A stretch of DNA of 64,000 bases from JBAZTO01 sp041661865 (lineage in GTDB: Bacteria > Planctomycetota > Phycisphaerae > SM23-33), in the NCBI GenBank assembly GCA_041661865.1, contig JBAZTO010000009.1:23505-87504 (forward strand). The letters are read 5' to 3'. A program made the translations under genes and the position numbers. This document shows, in pieces, positions 43,767 to 51,401 of the stretch; the first letter of the stretch is position 1, and every line of letters begins with the position of its first letter. The notes under the pieces were generated by a model. The model was not told the origin of the DNA. It did not search any database and was given only the letters and a program-made list of their open reading frames with translations.

Positions 43767-44067
43767 AGAGCACCTCGGTGCGACGAAGCGCGAACCGGCG
43801 GAAGTACTTATTGGCCGATCGCTCAACCGATTCGCGCGTGAGAAGATCGACGGGACGAGAGAACAGGCTCTCGATCTCTTGCTGAAGGGAGACGAACTCA
43901 AGCCCAATGGCGGCGCCGGGCTCGAACGTGACCAGCATGTCCAGGTCGCTCTGCTCCTTGGCTTCCCCGGACGCGAAACTGCCGAAGGCTTCCAGCCTGG
44001 CAACGTGATACCGCCGGCAGATGCCCGCCAGACGATCCAGGTCTATTCTTAGGTCGCTCAGTTTCAC
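43750..44067 (-). CDS. MNT-type nucleotidyltransferase (MntA-like antitoxin), copy 1
   Basis: A 105-residue minimal nucleotidyltransferase with GSFASGEAKEQSDLDMLVTF (GS..DxD) and a third Asp in RPVDLLT. It is related to copy 2 by fold, but the two sequences differ widely, so they are not a recent duplication. It is the first gene of the five-gene minus-strand run. The 120 bases between it and the insertion sequence to its right must hold the promoter, though none is obvious. Confidence 0.83.
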   Translation of the reverse strand: MKLSDLRIDLDRLAGICRRYHVARLEAFGSFASGEAKEQSDLDMLVTFEPGAAIGLEFVSLQQEIESLFSRPVDLLTRESVERSANKYFRRFALRRTEVLYEHAA

Positions 44068-44214
44068 GAGTCAGGCCCTTCTAAGTCAGGTCGAGGTGCC
44101 CTTCTACTGTCCCTTGCCGTTTGGTCACTCAGGCATTGTACCCGCAAGGCTTGTGTTGACAATGCCAACTTGCCCTGACTCTGGACGGGGGTGCACCGGC
44201 GGATTGTGGCAGCC

Positions 44215-45447
44215 TCAGGCCACCTGATGCCAGTGGGCATCCCATTCTTCCGAAGCCCACAGGCTCACCAGGGCCGCCATGGGGTCGATGTTGGCAGTGT
44301 CCCATCGCATCCCCGGGCCCTTGAGCCGTTGGCCCAGTTGTTTGCAGAAGCTTTCCATACTCCCGCTGGAGATCGGATAGCCCGCCCGCTCATAGGTCGG
44401 ATAGTCCAGTCGGTCCGCCTGCCGGTCCAGGTACTTCAACAACGCCTCCAAGGCTTCTTGTCGGGCAACTTCTCCATATCGCACTCGCCGCAGGCTGTTC
44501 CACACGACCCGTCCGCCATGCTGCCGCAATTCTTCGCTGTAATGTCTGGACCAGGACTGGGCCTGGGGTGTTCCTTCCCCGAAGATCTTCCGCCCGGCGT
44601 CGTAAATGTGCTGCCGGGCATGCCAGAGATCCACGATACGCTTGGCCAGGGGCAACTGAAGCGAGATTCCCTTGTCAATCCACTCGGCCGCATCGCTGAC
44701 CCAGAACAATCGGCCGGCTTGGGAAGCCCTCATCGCCACCGCAGCTTTCCGAATCCGAGGCAAGAATACCTCCGCCGTCTCCAAAGCCGCCAAGCCGTGT
44801 CGGCCTCCGCTGTGTTCAAAGCGATAAGCCTTGAGTTCTCGCCAGCCGCCTTCCCGCGTGTTGACCATCGTTCCATCGCAACTGCCGATCAAGTCGGCCT
44901 TCTCCGGCACCGCCGGCGGAAGCGGTGGATGAGCCATCACCCCCTGACCCTCCCGTAGGCACCATTGGCGAATCGTATCCGGGTCCAATTTCACTCCCAG
45001 TAGCTTATCACATGCCCGCTGGGCCTTAGCAAAACCCGCCAGGGATGTCCCCAACAGGCAGATCAACTCTCGCATCACGCCGCTGACAGACTGTCGGCAT
45101 AGTGCGTCCAACGCGTGCTGGCCCTCTCGACAATCCCGACAATACCAATACGGACCCCTCAGCCGAAGATGCCCTACACTGCTGACCACACCCCGGCAGC
45201 GAACTCCCTTGTGACGCCGGCGGCCACCGCAACGAGGACAGCACCGAGATTCCCGATGTTCCAACGCCTGCTGCAATAACCGCTCAAGCAAGCGTCCCAG
45301 GAATGCCATCCCCTGCTGACGCACGCTCCGCTCCAACCCTTCGGCTCCCGCAGCGTCCACAATCCCCTCAGTCTGCTGAACCAATCCCTTGATCCACGCC
45401 TGAAGATCGTCCACAATCTCTCCGACAACCTGCATCCCTGCGTTCAT
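44215..45447 (-). CDS. ISKra4-family transposase
   Basis: A 410-residue DDE transposase. The N-terminus has a helical segment, then zinc-binding pairs (CCPRCGG, CRDC), as in ISKra4-type enzymes. The catalytic domain shows LIGSCDGTMV (first Asp), LFWVSDAAEWI (second Asp), DLWHARQHIYDAGR and the late SSGSMESFCKQLGQRLKGPGM with the likely Glu. AAGGAGATACC precedes the ATG, but the ribosome site lies in a hairpin (45449-45493). The gene fills most of the element, and no frameshift is seen. Confidence 0.9.
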   Translation of the reverse strand: MNAGMQVVGEIVDDLQAWIKGLVQQTEGIVDAAGAEGLERSVRQQGMAFLGRLLERLLQQALEHRESRCCPRCGGRRRHKGVRCRGVVSSVGHLRLRGPYWYCRDCREGQHALDALCRQSVSGVMRELICLLGTSLAGFAKAQRACDKLLGVKLDPDTIRQWCLREGQGVMAHPPLPPAVPEKADLIGSCDGTMVNTREGGWRELKAYRFEHSGGRHGLAALETAEVFLPRIRKAAVAMRASQAGRLFWVSDAAEWIDKGISLQLPLAKRIVDLWHARQHIYDAGRKIFGEGTPQAQSWSRHYSEELRQHGGRVVWNSLRRVRYGEVARQEALEALLKYLDRQADRLDYPTYERAGYPISSGSMESFCKQLGQRLKGPGMRWDTANIDPMAALVSLWASEEWDAHWHQVA

Positions 45448-45448
45448 G

Positions 45449-45493
45449 GTGGTATCTCCTTATGCCTTGCCAAAGACCATTTGGAGATACCAC
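45449..45493 (-). promoter_or_regulatory. Hairpin masking the transposase ribosome binding site
   Basis: GTGGTATCTCC at 45449-45459 and GGAGATACCAC at 45483-45493 are perfect complements (11 pairs, 23-base loop). In the mRNA the 3' arm of the hairpin contains the GGAG ribosome site and ends 1-2 bases before the ATG. Transcripts entering from outside would carry the whole hairpin and be poorly translated. Confidence 0.75.
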
Positions 45494-45661
45494 TACCTAT
45501 TGGGGGCCCATCGCGCCACTTTTTTCCGGTGCACCCCTGGACGGGTCCGTGTAAGAATCCTGCAAGAACTTTTCGTACCCATTACGCCACGGTACACATG
45601 CCCTTCCGCAAACGGCCGCGTAAGGACGTGGTGCCCGCGGGCGGGACGGGGTTTTTGCCTC

Positions 45662-45690
45662 TTGCAAGGCGGGCGGGAGCGGCGTATAAA
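45662..45690 (+). promoter_or_regulatory. Probable sigma-70 promoter of dnaN
   Basis: TTGCAA at 45662-45667 and TATAAA at 45685-45690 are separated by exactly 17 bases, 55 bases before the dnaN ATG. It is the best-formed promoter of the plus-strand housekeeping genes in the window. Confidence 0.7.
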
Positions 45691-45745
45691 GGGCCAACCC
45701 TTTCAGGGACGATTCGCGCTCGCGCGGGAAGAAGGAGCAGACACC

Positions 45746-46846
45746 ATGAAGGTCATCGCACAGACAGCCGCACTTCAGGAAGCCTTGGCCCTGGCCGGCA
45801 GCATCGTGGCCGCCCGAAGCCCCAAGCCCGTCCTGCAATGCATCAAACTGGTGGCCGCCAACAAGATGCTCACGCTGATGGCCACCGACATGGAGGCGGC
45901 CTGCCGCTACCAGATCGCCGCGGTGCAGGTGGAAGAGGAAGGCGAGGCCCTGGTGCCCGCTGACCGCCTGGCCGGTATCGTGCGCGAGTCGGGCGATGAG
46001 GACAGCCTGACCATCCAGACCGACAAGGAAGCCTGCGTCGTCCGCAGTGCCGCGGGCCGGTTCAAGGTCTTCGGTTTTGACCCGGGCGAGTATCCCGCGG
46101 TGGCGGAGTTCGCCGAGAAGGGCGACTTCCAGATCGCCGCCTCGGTGCTGACGGGCATGATCGGCAGGACCTTGTTTGCCACGGCCAAGGCGCACAGCCA
46201 CTACGCCATCTCGGGCGTGTTGTGGGAGGCCTCGGGCAAGAAGTTGCAGATGGTGGCCACCGACGGCCATCGCCTGGCCCAGGCCAAGGGCGCGCTGCCC
46301 AAGGCCGCCGCTCGCGACGTCTCGGCCATTGTCCCAGCCAAGCTGATGAGCCTCATCCAGCGGATCGCCGGCGACGGCGAGGAGACGCTGGAGGTCAAGA
46401 TCGACGAAAACCAGATCCTCATCCGCACCGCCCGCGCGGTGCTGGTCAGTTCGCTGGTTCAGGGCAACTTCCCCAAGTACGGCGACGTGATCCCCAAGGA
46501 ATGCACCCGCAAGGCCAAGATCAAGACGGCCGTCTTCGAGCATCGCATCCGCCAGGCGGCGCTGCTGACCAACGAGGAATCCCGCGGCGTGCGGCTGGCT
46601 TTCTCCGCCGACCAGGTGACGCTGTCCAGCCGGGCGCCGGAGGCCGGCGAGGCAGAGGTGTCCTGCCCCATCACCTTCGAGGGCGAGGCGATGGAGATCG
46701 CCTTCAACCCCGGCTTCCTCACCGACGCCCTCCGCGTTGTGCATGCCGAGGACATCACGCTGGAGATGAACGCCTCCAACAAGCCCGCGGTACTCAAGAG
46801 CGGCAGCGACTTCCTCTACGTCCTTATGCCGGTGGACCTGGGCTAA
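45746..46846 (+). CDS. dnaN: DNA polymerase III sliding clamp (beta subunit)
   Basis: Ring-shaped processivity clamp of 366 residues with three repeated domains: ARSPKPVLQCIKL near the start, LFATAKAHSHYAISGVLWE in domain 2 (about 135), MVATDGHRLAQAKG (about 170) and the usual end FLYVLMPVDLG, close to the family's MPMRL. The ATG at 45746 follows AAGGAG; a long upstream in-frame extension runs into the IS and is not real. dciA follows at 47145. dnaA and recF are not nearby. Confidence 0.95.
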   Translation: MKVIAQTAALQEALALAGSIVAARSPKPVLQCIKLVAANKMLTLMATDMEAACRYQIAAVQVEEEGEALVPADRLAGIVRESGDEDSLTIQTDKEACVVRSAAGRFKVFGFDPGEYPAVAEFAEKGDFQIAASVLTGMIGRTLFATAKAHSHYAISGVLWEASGKKLQMVATDGHRLAQAKGALPKAAARDVSAIVPAKLMSLIQRIAGDGEETLEVKIDENQILIRTARAVLVSSLVQGNFPKYGDVIPKECTRKAKIKTAVFEHRIRQAALLTNEESRGVRLAFSADQVTLSSRAPEAGEAEVSCPITFEGEAMEIAFNPGFLTDALRVVHAEDITLEMNASNKPAVLKSGSDFLYVLMPVDLG

Positions 46847-47144
46847 AGGATAGTGCGAAGTGCGGAGTGCGAAGAGCACAGCAGGTCGTAGTTGATAGGG
46901 TCATAGGGAAAAAGGGGGTTGGGCCTCCCCACTCTGTTTTTGTTCTCTGCCCTTTTCCCTTTTGCCCATTCCCTATTCCCTGGTCCCTGATTCATTGAAG
47001 TTTTGGCCTTGACTGTGGCGATTCTGAGGATAGCCTACTACATCAACTGCACCCTGCCGAGCGGCAGGCAATATTATGTTGAATCCTGCATTGTCGGGGG
47101 CTGCCCCCTGACAGTGATTAGATGCACATACAGGAGAAGCCGTC
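46847..47144. other. 298-base gap with repeated-word text between dnaN and dciA
   Basis: It contains short tandem-like words (GCGAAGTGCGGAGTGCGAAG near 46857) and a pyrimidine-rich run of CCCTTTTCCCTTTTGCCC-type repeats (46948-46990). No gene is seen. Confidence 0.5.
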
Positions 47145-47537
47145 ATGGACGACGCACAGATGCGCACTGTCTGGCAGCAGCGACAGTTCAATGATCGTAT
47201 CACTCACGTTTCAGCCCCCTTGGCGATCCTGACCAAGCGGGTTCTAGCTAAGAAGGTCCGCCAACTCAGCCAACTGGCCTCCGTGTGGGACGAGATCATT
47301 CCCGAGAACGTCAGCGATCACACCGCGCTGGAGAGCTTCAACCGCGGCGTGCTGACGGTGATGGTGGATTCCGCCGCGCACCGCTTCCAGCTCCAGATGC
47401 TGCTGGGCGGCGGGCTGCTCAAGGAACTCCAGCGGCGTTTCAGCGGCGCGCTGGAGCGAGTCCGCCTCATGCCGGGACAGTTCCAGGCCGTCGATCTCCC
47501 CGGCCAGGAACGGTTCGGCCAAGCCTACGACGCGTAA
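47145..47537 (+). CDS. DciA-like (DUF721) protein
   Basis: A 130-residue protein of the DUF721 family, the presumed ancestral loader/operator of the DnaB helicase. It has LTKRVLAKKVRQLSQLASVWDEIIPE and then VLTVMVDSAAHRFQLQML, the typical KH-like core. The start follows AGGAG. Its place after dnaN fits a replication role with the DnaB encoded 35 kb away; no dnaC/dnaI loader is seen in the window. Confidence 0.8.
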   Translation: MDDAQMRTVWQQRQFNDRITHVSAPLAILTKRVLAKKVRQLSQLASVWDEIIPENVSDHTALESFNRGVLTVMVDSAAHRFQLQMLLGGGLLKELQRRFSGALERVRLMPGQFQAVDLPGQERFGQAYDA

Positions 47538-47722
47538 GAAAAGCGAGCGGGGATTCGTCCAGGAAAGTACAGACACGGGAGAGCTGCGCGCAAGGACTTT
47601 GGCGGCCGGGGCCTCCGTCAACGCCTTCTTTGGCAGGGCTTGGCCTTGCCTCCTGGCGTCATCAGCAAGAACCGCACTCGCCGGCCGGCCGTAATTACAT
47701 TGCCTAAGCGGGTTTCTTACCC

Positions 47723-47752
47723 TTGCCGACTGTAATTAAAAGAGTATATTAT
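47723..47752 (+). promoter_or_regulatory. Possible promoter of the pilus/secretion operon
   Basis: TTGCCG at 47723-47728 with TATATT (47745-47750, 16-base spacer) or TATTAT (47747-47752, 18-base spacer) lies about 105 bases before the first gene. The rest of 47538-47857 has no gene. Confidence 0.5.
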
Positions 47753-47857
47753 AGTTTCGTCTGCCGTTGGCCTGCCCAAAAGCGTAAGCCGCAAACGTGC
47801 CGAAGTTCATCTAGCGGGTGAGGTTCGGCGTGCGAGGGTTCCAGCCGAGGAGTTGTT

Positions 47858-49828
47858 ATGGCGATAGCAAGAAGCGTTTGGGGGATCGATATCGGGCAGT
47901 GTGCCTTGAAGGCGCTGAAGCTCAACGAAGTTGACGGCGTCATGCAGGTTGAAGGGCTGGACGTGGTGGAGCACGAGCACACCCTGTCCGAGCCGGATAT
48001 CGATCGCAACCAGCTCATCCGCACCGCATTGGAGACTTTCCTTTCCCGCAACGAGGTCTCCGGCAGCAGTCTGGCCGTGGCGGTCTCGGGGCAGAGCGGC
48101 TTTACCCGTTTCGTCAAGCTTCCTCCCGTCGAGAGCAAGAAGATTCCCGAACTGGTCCGCTTTGAAGCCGAGCAGCAGATTCCTTTCCCCATCAACGATG
48201 TGATCTGGCGGTGGCAGGCCTTCCACGACCCCAACAGCCCGGACGTGGAAGTGGGCATCTTCGCGATGAAGAAAGTGGACATCGCCGAGATGCTGGCCCA
48301 CTTCGACGACGTGCAGCTCAACGTCGATGTGGTGCAGATGGCCCCGCTGGCCCTGTTCAATTTCATGCAGTTCGACGGCCAGGCGGCGCCCGACGGCGCG
48401 ACGCTGCTGGCCGACGTGGGGGCCGACAAGACCGACCTGATCGTGGGCGACGGGCCGAGAATCTGGACCCGCACCATTCAGATCGGCGGCAGCGATTTTA
48501 CCGAGGCGTTGGTCAAGGCCTTCAAGCTGTCCTTTGCCAAGGCTGAGAAGCTTAAGCGTTCCGCCGCGACGAGCAAGTATGCCCGCCAGATCTTCCAGGC
48601 CATGCGTCCGGTCTTTGCCGACATGGCCCAGGAGATTCAGCGGTCGGTCGGCTATTACACCTCGATGCGGCGCGAGGCGAGGTTCAAGCGGATGGTCGGG
48701 CTGGGCAACGGCTTCCGCCTGCCGGGTCTCCAGAAGTTCCTCGAACAGCAGCTCAACATGCCGGTTCTCCGCGTCGACAGCTTCAACCGTCTGACGGCTG
48801 CCAGCGGCGGGGCCGTGAATGCCCCCATGCTGGACGAGAACGTTTTGTCCTTCGCCGTTGCCTACGGCCTGGCCGTGCAGGGGCTGGACATGTCGCAGGT
48901 GACCACGAACCTGCTGCCCGACGACATTTCGCGGCGGCGGCTTTGGGGGAGGAAGAAGCCCTGGTTTGCCGCTTCGGCGGCGTTGCTGCTGGCGGCGATG
49001 GCCGGGCCGGCCTACCGCGGCTATGTCGATCGCGCCGCGATGGCCGAGGGCGATGCGTTCCGCCAGGCCCAGGTGGCCACGCGGGAGTTGACGGAGTTGA
49101 AGTCAAAGTACGACGCGCTGGTAGGCGGGCTGGGCACCAATCCCGAAATCGAGAATTACAAGACGCTGTTCGGTTACCGCACCTACTGGCCGTCGCTGGA
49201 AGCCGTTGTGGCCCAGGCCATGCGGCAGGTGGCCTCCGACCAGCCGCTGATCGAAAGCTACGCCTCGGCCCCCGACGACAATGCCCGGCAGCAGATCCTT
49301 CAGAAGATCGCCGTCAAGCCGCGCAAGCAGCGCCGGATGCTCTTCGTTGAAGATATGCAGGCCTCCTATGCGCCCGACATCAGCGGGCTTCAGGCCAAGT
49401 CGCTGGTTTCCGGGCCGGGCGAGGCTGCGCCGGCCCCGGCCAACCCGGCGGCTCCCGCGACGAACCCCAAGCCCGGCTACGTGCTTCGCTTCAAGCTGCG
49501 GACGCCGCTGGACAAGAGTTCGGCGCAGATCATGTTGACCGACCTTCGCAAGAAGGCCGAGGCGGCGGCCAAGGAATTCCCGATCGTGGGTTTCCGCGAC
49601 GGGGCCTATGGGCCCTACAAGGAGATGGAGCGGGCCACCCCCGTGCAGGATGTCACGCCTGTCGGCGGGGCCGAAGGCGACGGGCGGGCCAAGACGGCGG
49701 CGGGTCAGCCGCCCGTCCAGGCTGACCCCTTCCTGCCCAGTGAGGGCGACACGTGGTTCCAGGTGGCCTGGATCGTGTCCATCGAAGGCGACGGTCTGCC
49801 CAAGCCCGCCGAACCGACCCCCAAGTAG
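47858..49828 (+). CDS. PilM-like ATPase fused to membrane-anchored PilN-like domain
   Basis: A 656-residue protein. Residues about 1-350 form an actin-like PilM domain: WGIDIGQCALKALKL (phosphate 1), FTRFVKLPPVESKKIPELVRFEAEQQIPFP (typical PilM), LLADVGADKTDLIV (phosphate 2) and YYTSMRREARFKRMVGLGNG. A single hydrophobic helix follows at about 367-385 (WFAASAALLLAAMAGPAY). The rest (385-656) is probably periplasmic, with a coiled-coil start as in PilN and a Pro/Ala-rich linker. In most bacteria PilM and PilN are separate proteins. It is the first of four genes in a row for a type IV pilus or type II secretion machine. Confidence 0.82.
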   Translation: MAIARSVWGIDIGQCALKALKLNEVDGVMQVEGLDVVEHEHTLSEPDIDRNQLIRTALETFLSRNEVSGSSLAVAVSGQSGFTRFVKLPPVESKKIPELVRFEAEQQIPFPINDVIWRWQAFHDPNSPDVEVGIFAMKKVDIAEMLAHFDDVQLNVDVVQMAPLALFNFMQFDGQAAPDGATLLADVGADKTDLIVGDGPRIWTRTIQIGGSDFTEALVKAFKLSFAKAEKLKRSAATSKYARQIFQAMRPVFADMAQEIQRSVGYYTSMRREARFKRMVGLGNGFRLPGLQKFLEQQLNMPVLRVDSFNRLTAASGGAVNAPMLDENVLSFAVAYGLAVQGLDMSQVTTNLLPDDISRRRLWGRKKPWFAASAALLLAAMAGPAYRGYVDRAAMAEGDAFRQAQVATRELTELKSKYDALVGGLGTNPEIENYKTLFGYRTYWPSLEAVVAQAMRQVASDQPLIESYASAPDDNARQQILQKIAVKPRKQRRMLFVEDMQASYAPDISGLQAKSLVSGPGEAAPAPANPAAPATNPKPGYVLRFKLRTPLDKSSAQIMLTDLRKKAEAAAKEFPIVGFRDGAYGPYKEMERATPVQDVTPVGGAEGDGRAKTAAGQPPVQADPFLPSEGDTWFQVAWIVSIEGDGLPKPAEPTPK

Positions 49829-49855
49829 TTCGCAGAGTAATTCCAGGAGCTTTCC

Positions 49856-51346
49856 ATGAAATTCCTGAAAGACAACATCTTCCTGATCGGCCTGGCGGTG
49901 ATTGTTCTACTGGGCGGTGGCGGGCTCATCGCCGCCTATATGTCAGTCTCCGAGGACGTCGAGAAGTCGATGGCCGCCCGCTCGCAACTGATAAACAACC
50001 TCACCCAACTGGCCAACGGTGGAGGGGTCAACGAGGCCCAGGTCACCGCGGCAGAAAAGCGGGTCGGGGAGATCAAGGGCGAAGTCGGCAAGGTCAAGGA
50101 AGCCTGCGTCGAATGGAACCGCGGCCGGTTCCCCGTGCTTCAACTGCCCCTGGGCGAAACGGGCAAGGTCATTCCGGCCTTCCCCTACGATGAGCCCAAC
50201 TACCGCGACAATCCTCTGCGATATGCCTTCACGGAGAAGTACCTAAAGACCCTGCAGGATATATTGACCGAGCTGCACCCGACACGTCCGCCGACGCCCG
50301 GGGAAGTTGAATCGCTCAAGATGCAGCTCGAAAACCAGTTGTCCCAGCAGCGGGCCGCCGTGCCCGCAACGCCCAGCGGGTCGCCGGGGCCTTCCCTGGC
50401 CCCCCCCGATGTGCAGCAGGAAGCCCAGGCCAGGGCGATCGAAGCGGGTACGCTCAAGAAGGCCTCGGCGGGCAGGATCTATGCCGACCGGACCTGCCTG
50501 GACTACTGCTTCACCGCCCCTTCCAATGAAGTCGGCATTCCCGCCTTGTGGCAGGCGCAGTTGAACCTGTGGGTGACCCGGGACATTATCGATGCCATCA
50601 AGGCCACTAACGAAGAAGTGCTGGCCAAGAAGGCCAAGAAGGATGTGCTGAATTCCGCGATCAAGCGACTGGTGAAGATCAATATCAATGAGAACTATGT
50701 GCTGGTCAACCCCGCCAACGCGGCGGGGGCGCCGGCGCCCGTGCCGATAGCTGCGCCGAGGGCGATGCCGGGGAGAGGTATGCCGTCGCAGAGGAGCATG
50801 CTTGAACGTGAGCGTGAGGATGAAATGGCCCGGCAGCAAACGGCTGCTCCCGCCCCAGGTGTCGAAAGCGGCGGCGAGGAGGCGCAGATCCAGGTCGATT
50901 CCTCCGGCCAGGAGTCGGCTGTCGGATTGACCCGTCGCGGTTCCTGCAAGGAGTATGATGTCCTTTATTACAGCTTCACGGTCATCATGCCTACCCGCTA
51001 CCTGCCGATCCTGGAGCGGAATTTGCTGGCGCGAAACTACCACACTATCCGTGAAGTCCAGATGGCCAGCCCGGACCAGGCAATCTCTACGTCCGACACG
51101 GCTGAGAGTTTCTACCATTACGGCAGTGAGCCGGTGATGTCGGTTACCCTCAAGGGCGAACTGCTGCTTCTGACGCCCTGGGAGCGAGGCACTTGGGACG
51201 AGGAAAAGAAACAGTTCACCGAGAAGTTTCCGCCCCTGGTCCCCGTCGAGGTATTGAAGCAGCAGTTCCAGACTCCCGACAACCCGGCCTTGAGGCCCGA
51301 AGATGCCGCTCGCCTGACGCCGCCGGCGGCGCCTGAGCCATCCTAA
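49856..51346 (+). CDS. Membrane-anchored periplasmic protein of the pilus operon (PilO-like position)
   Basis: A 496-residue protein with an N-terminal membrane anchor (IFLIGLAVIVLLGGGGLIAAYM, about 8-29) and a coiled-coil segment (LTQLANGGGVNEAQVTAAEKRVGEI, to about 85). Two globular regions (about 200-285 and 360-460) are separated by a linker with the motif MLEREREDEMARQ. Topology and place match PilO, but the sequence is too divergent to name. The linker motif is shared with the next gene. Good AGGAG-type site (CCAGGAGCTTTCC) before the ATG. Confidence 0.65.
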   Translation: MKFLKDNIFLIGLAVIVLLGGGGLIAAYMSVSEDVEKSMAARSQLINNLTQLANGGGVNEAQVTAAEKRVGEIKGEVGKVKEACVEWNRGRFPVLQLPLGETGKVIPAFPYDEPNYRDNPLRYAFTEKYLKTLQDILTELHPTRPPTPGEVESLKMQLENQLSQQRAAVPATPSGSPGPSLAPPDVQQEAQARAIEAGTLKKASAGRIYADRTCLDYCFTAPSNEVGIPALWQAQLNLWVTRDIIDAIKATNEEVLAKKAKKDVLNSAIKRLVKININENYVLVNPANAAGAPAPVPIAAPRAMPGRGMPSQRSMLEREREDEMARQQTAAPAPGVESGGEEAQIQVDSSGQESAVGLTRRGSCKEYDVLYYSFTVIMPTRYLPILERNLLARNYHTIREVQMASPDQAISTSDTAESFYHYGSEPVMSVTLKGELLLLTPWERGTWDEEKKQFTEKFPPLVPVEVLKQQFQTPDNPALRPEDAARLTPPAAPEPS

Positions 51347-51401
51347 TCGTGTCCCACTGAGGCCAGAGAGGCAGTAATGACCGTTATTTCGGAGATTAAC
51401 C

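Larger units (their letters stand above)
44188..45537. mobile_element. Complete ISKra4-like insertion sequence
   Basis: The ends are GGGGTGCACCGGCGGATTGT at the left and, reading in from the right, GGGGTGCACCGGAAAAAAGT. The flanks carry a direct repeat TGGACG (44182-44187 and 45538-45543), a likely 6-base target duplication. The 1,350-base element holds one transposase gene on the minus strand. Intact ends, intact duplication and an intact gene point to a recent, possibly active insertion, 120 bases from the MNT genes and about 120 bases before the dnaN promoter. Confidence 0.88.

Noticed and set aside
45446..45745. In-frame N-terminal extension of dnaN by 100 codons
   Set aside because: It would start inside the insertion sequence and run through the dnaN promoter. 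The ATG at 45746 has a good ribosome site and gives the normal clamp length.
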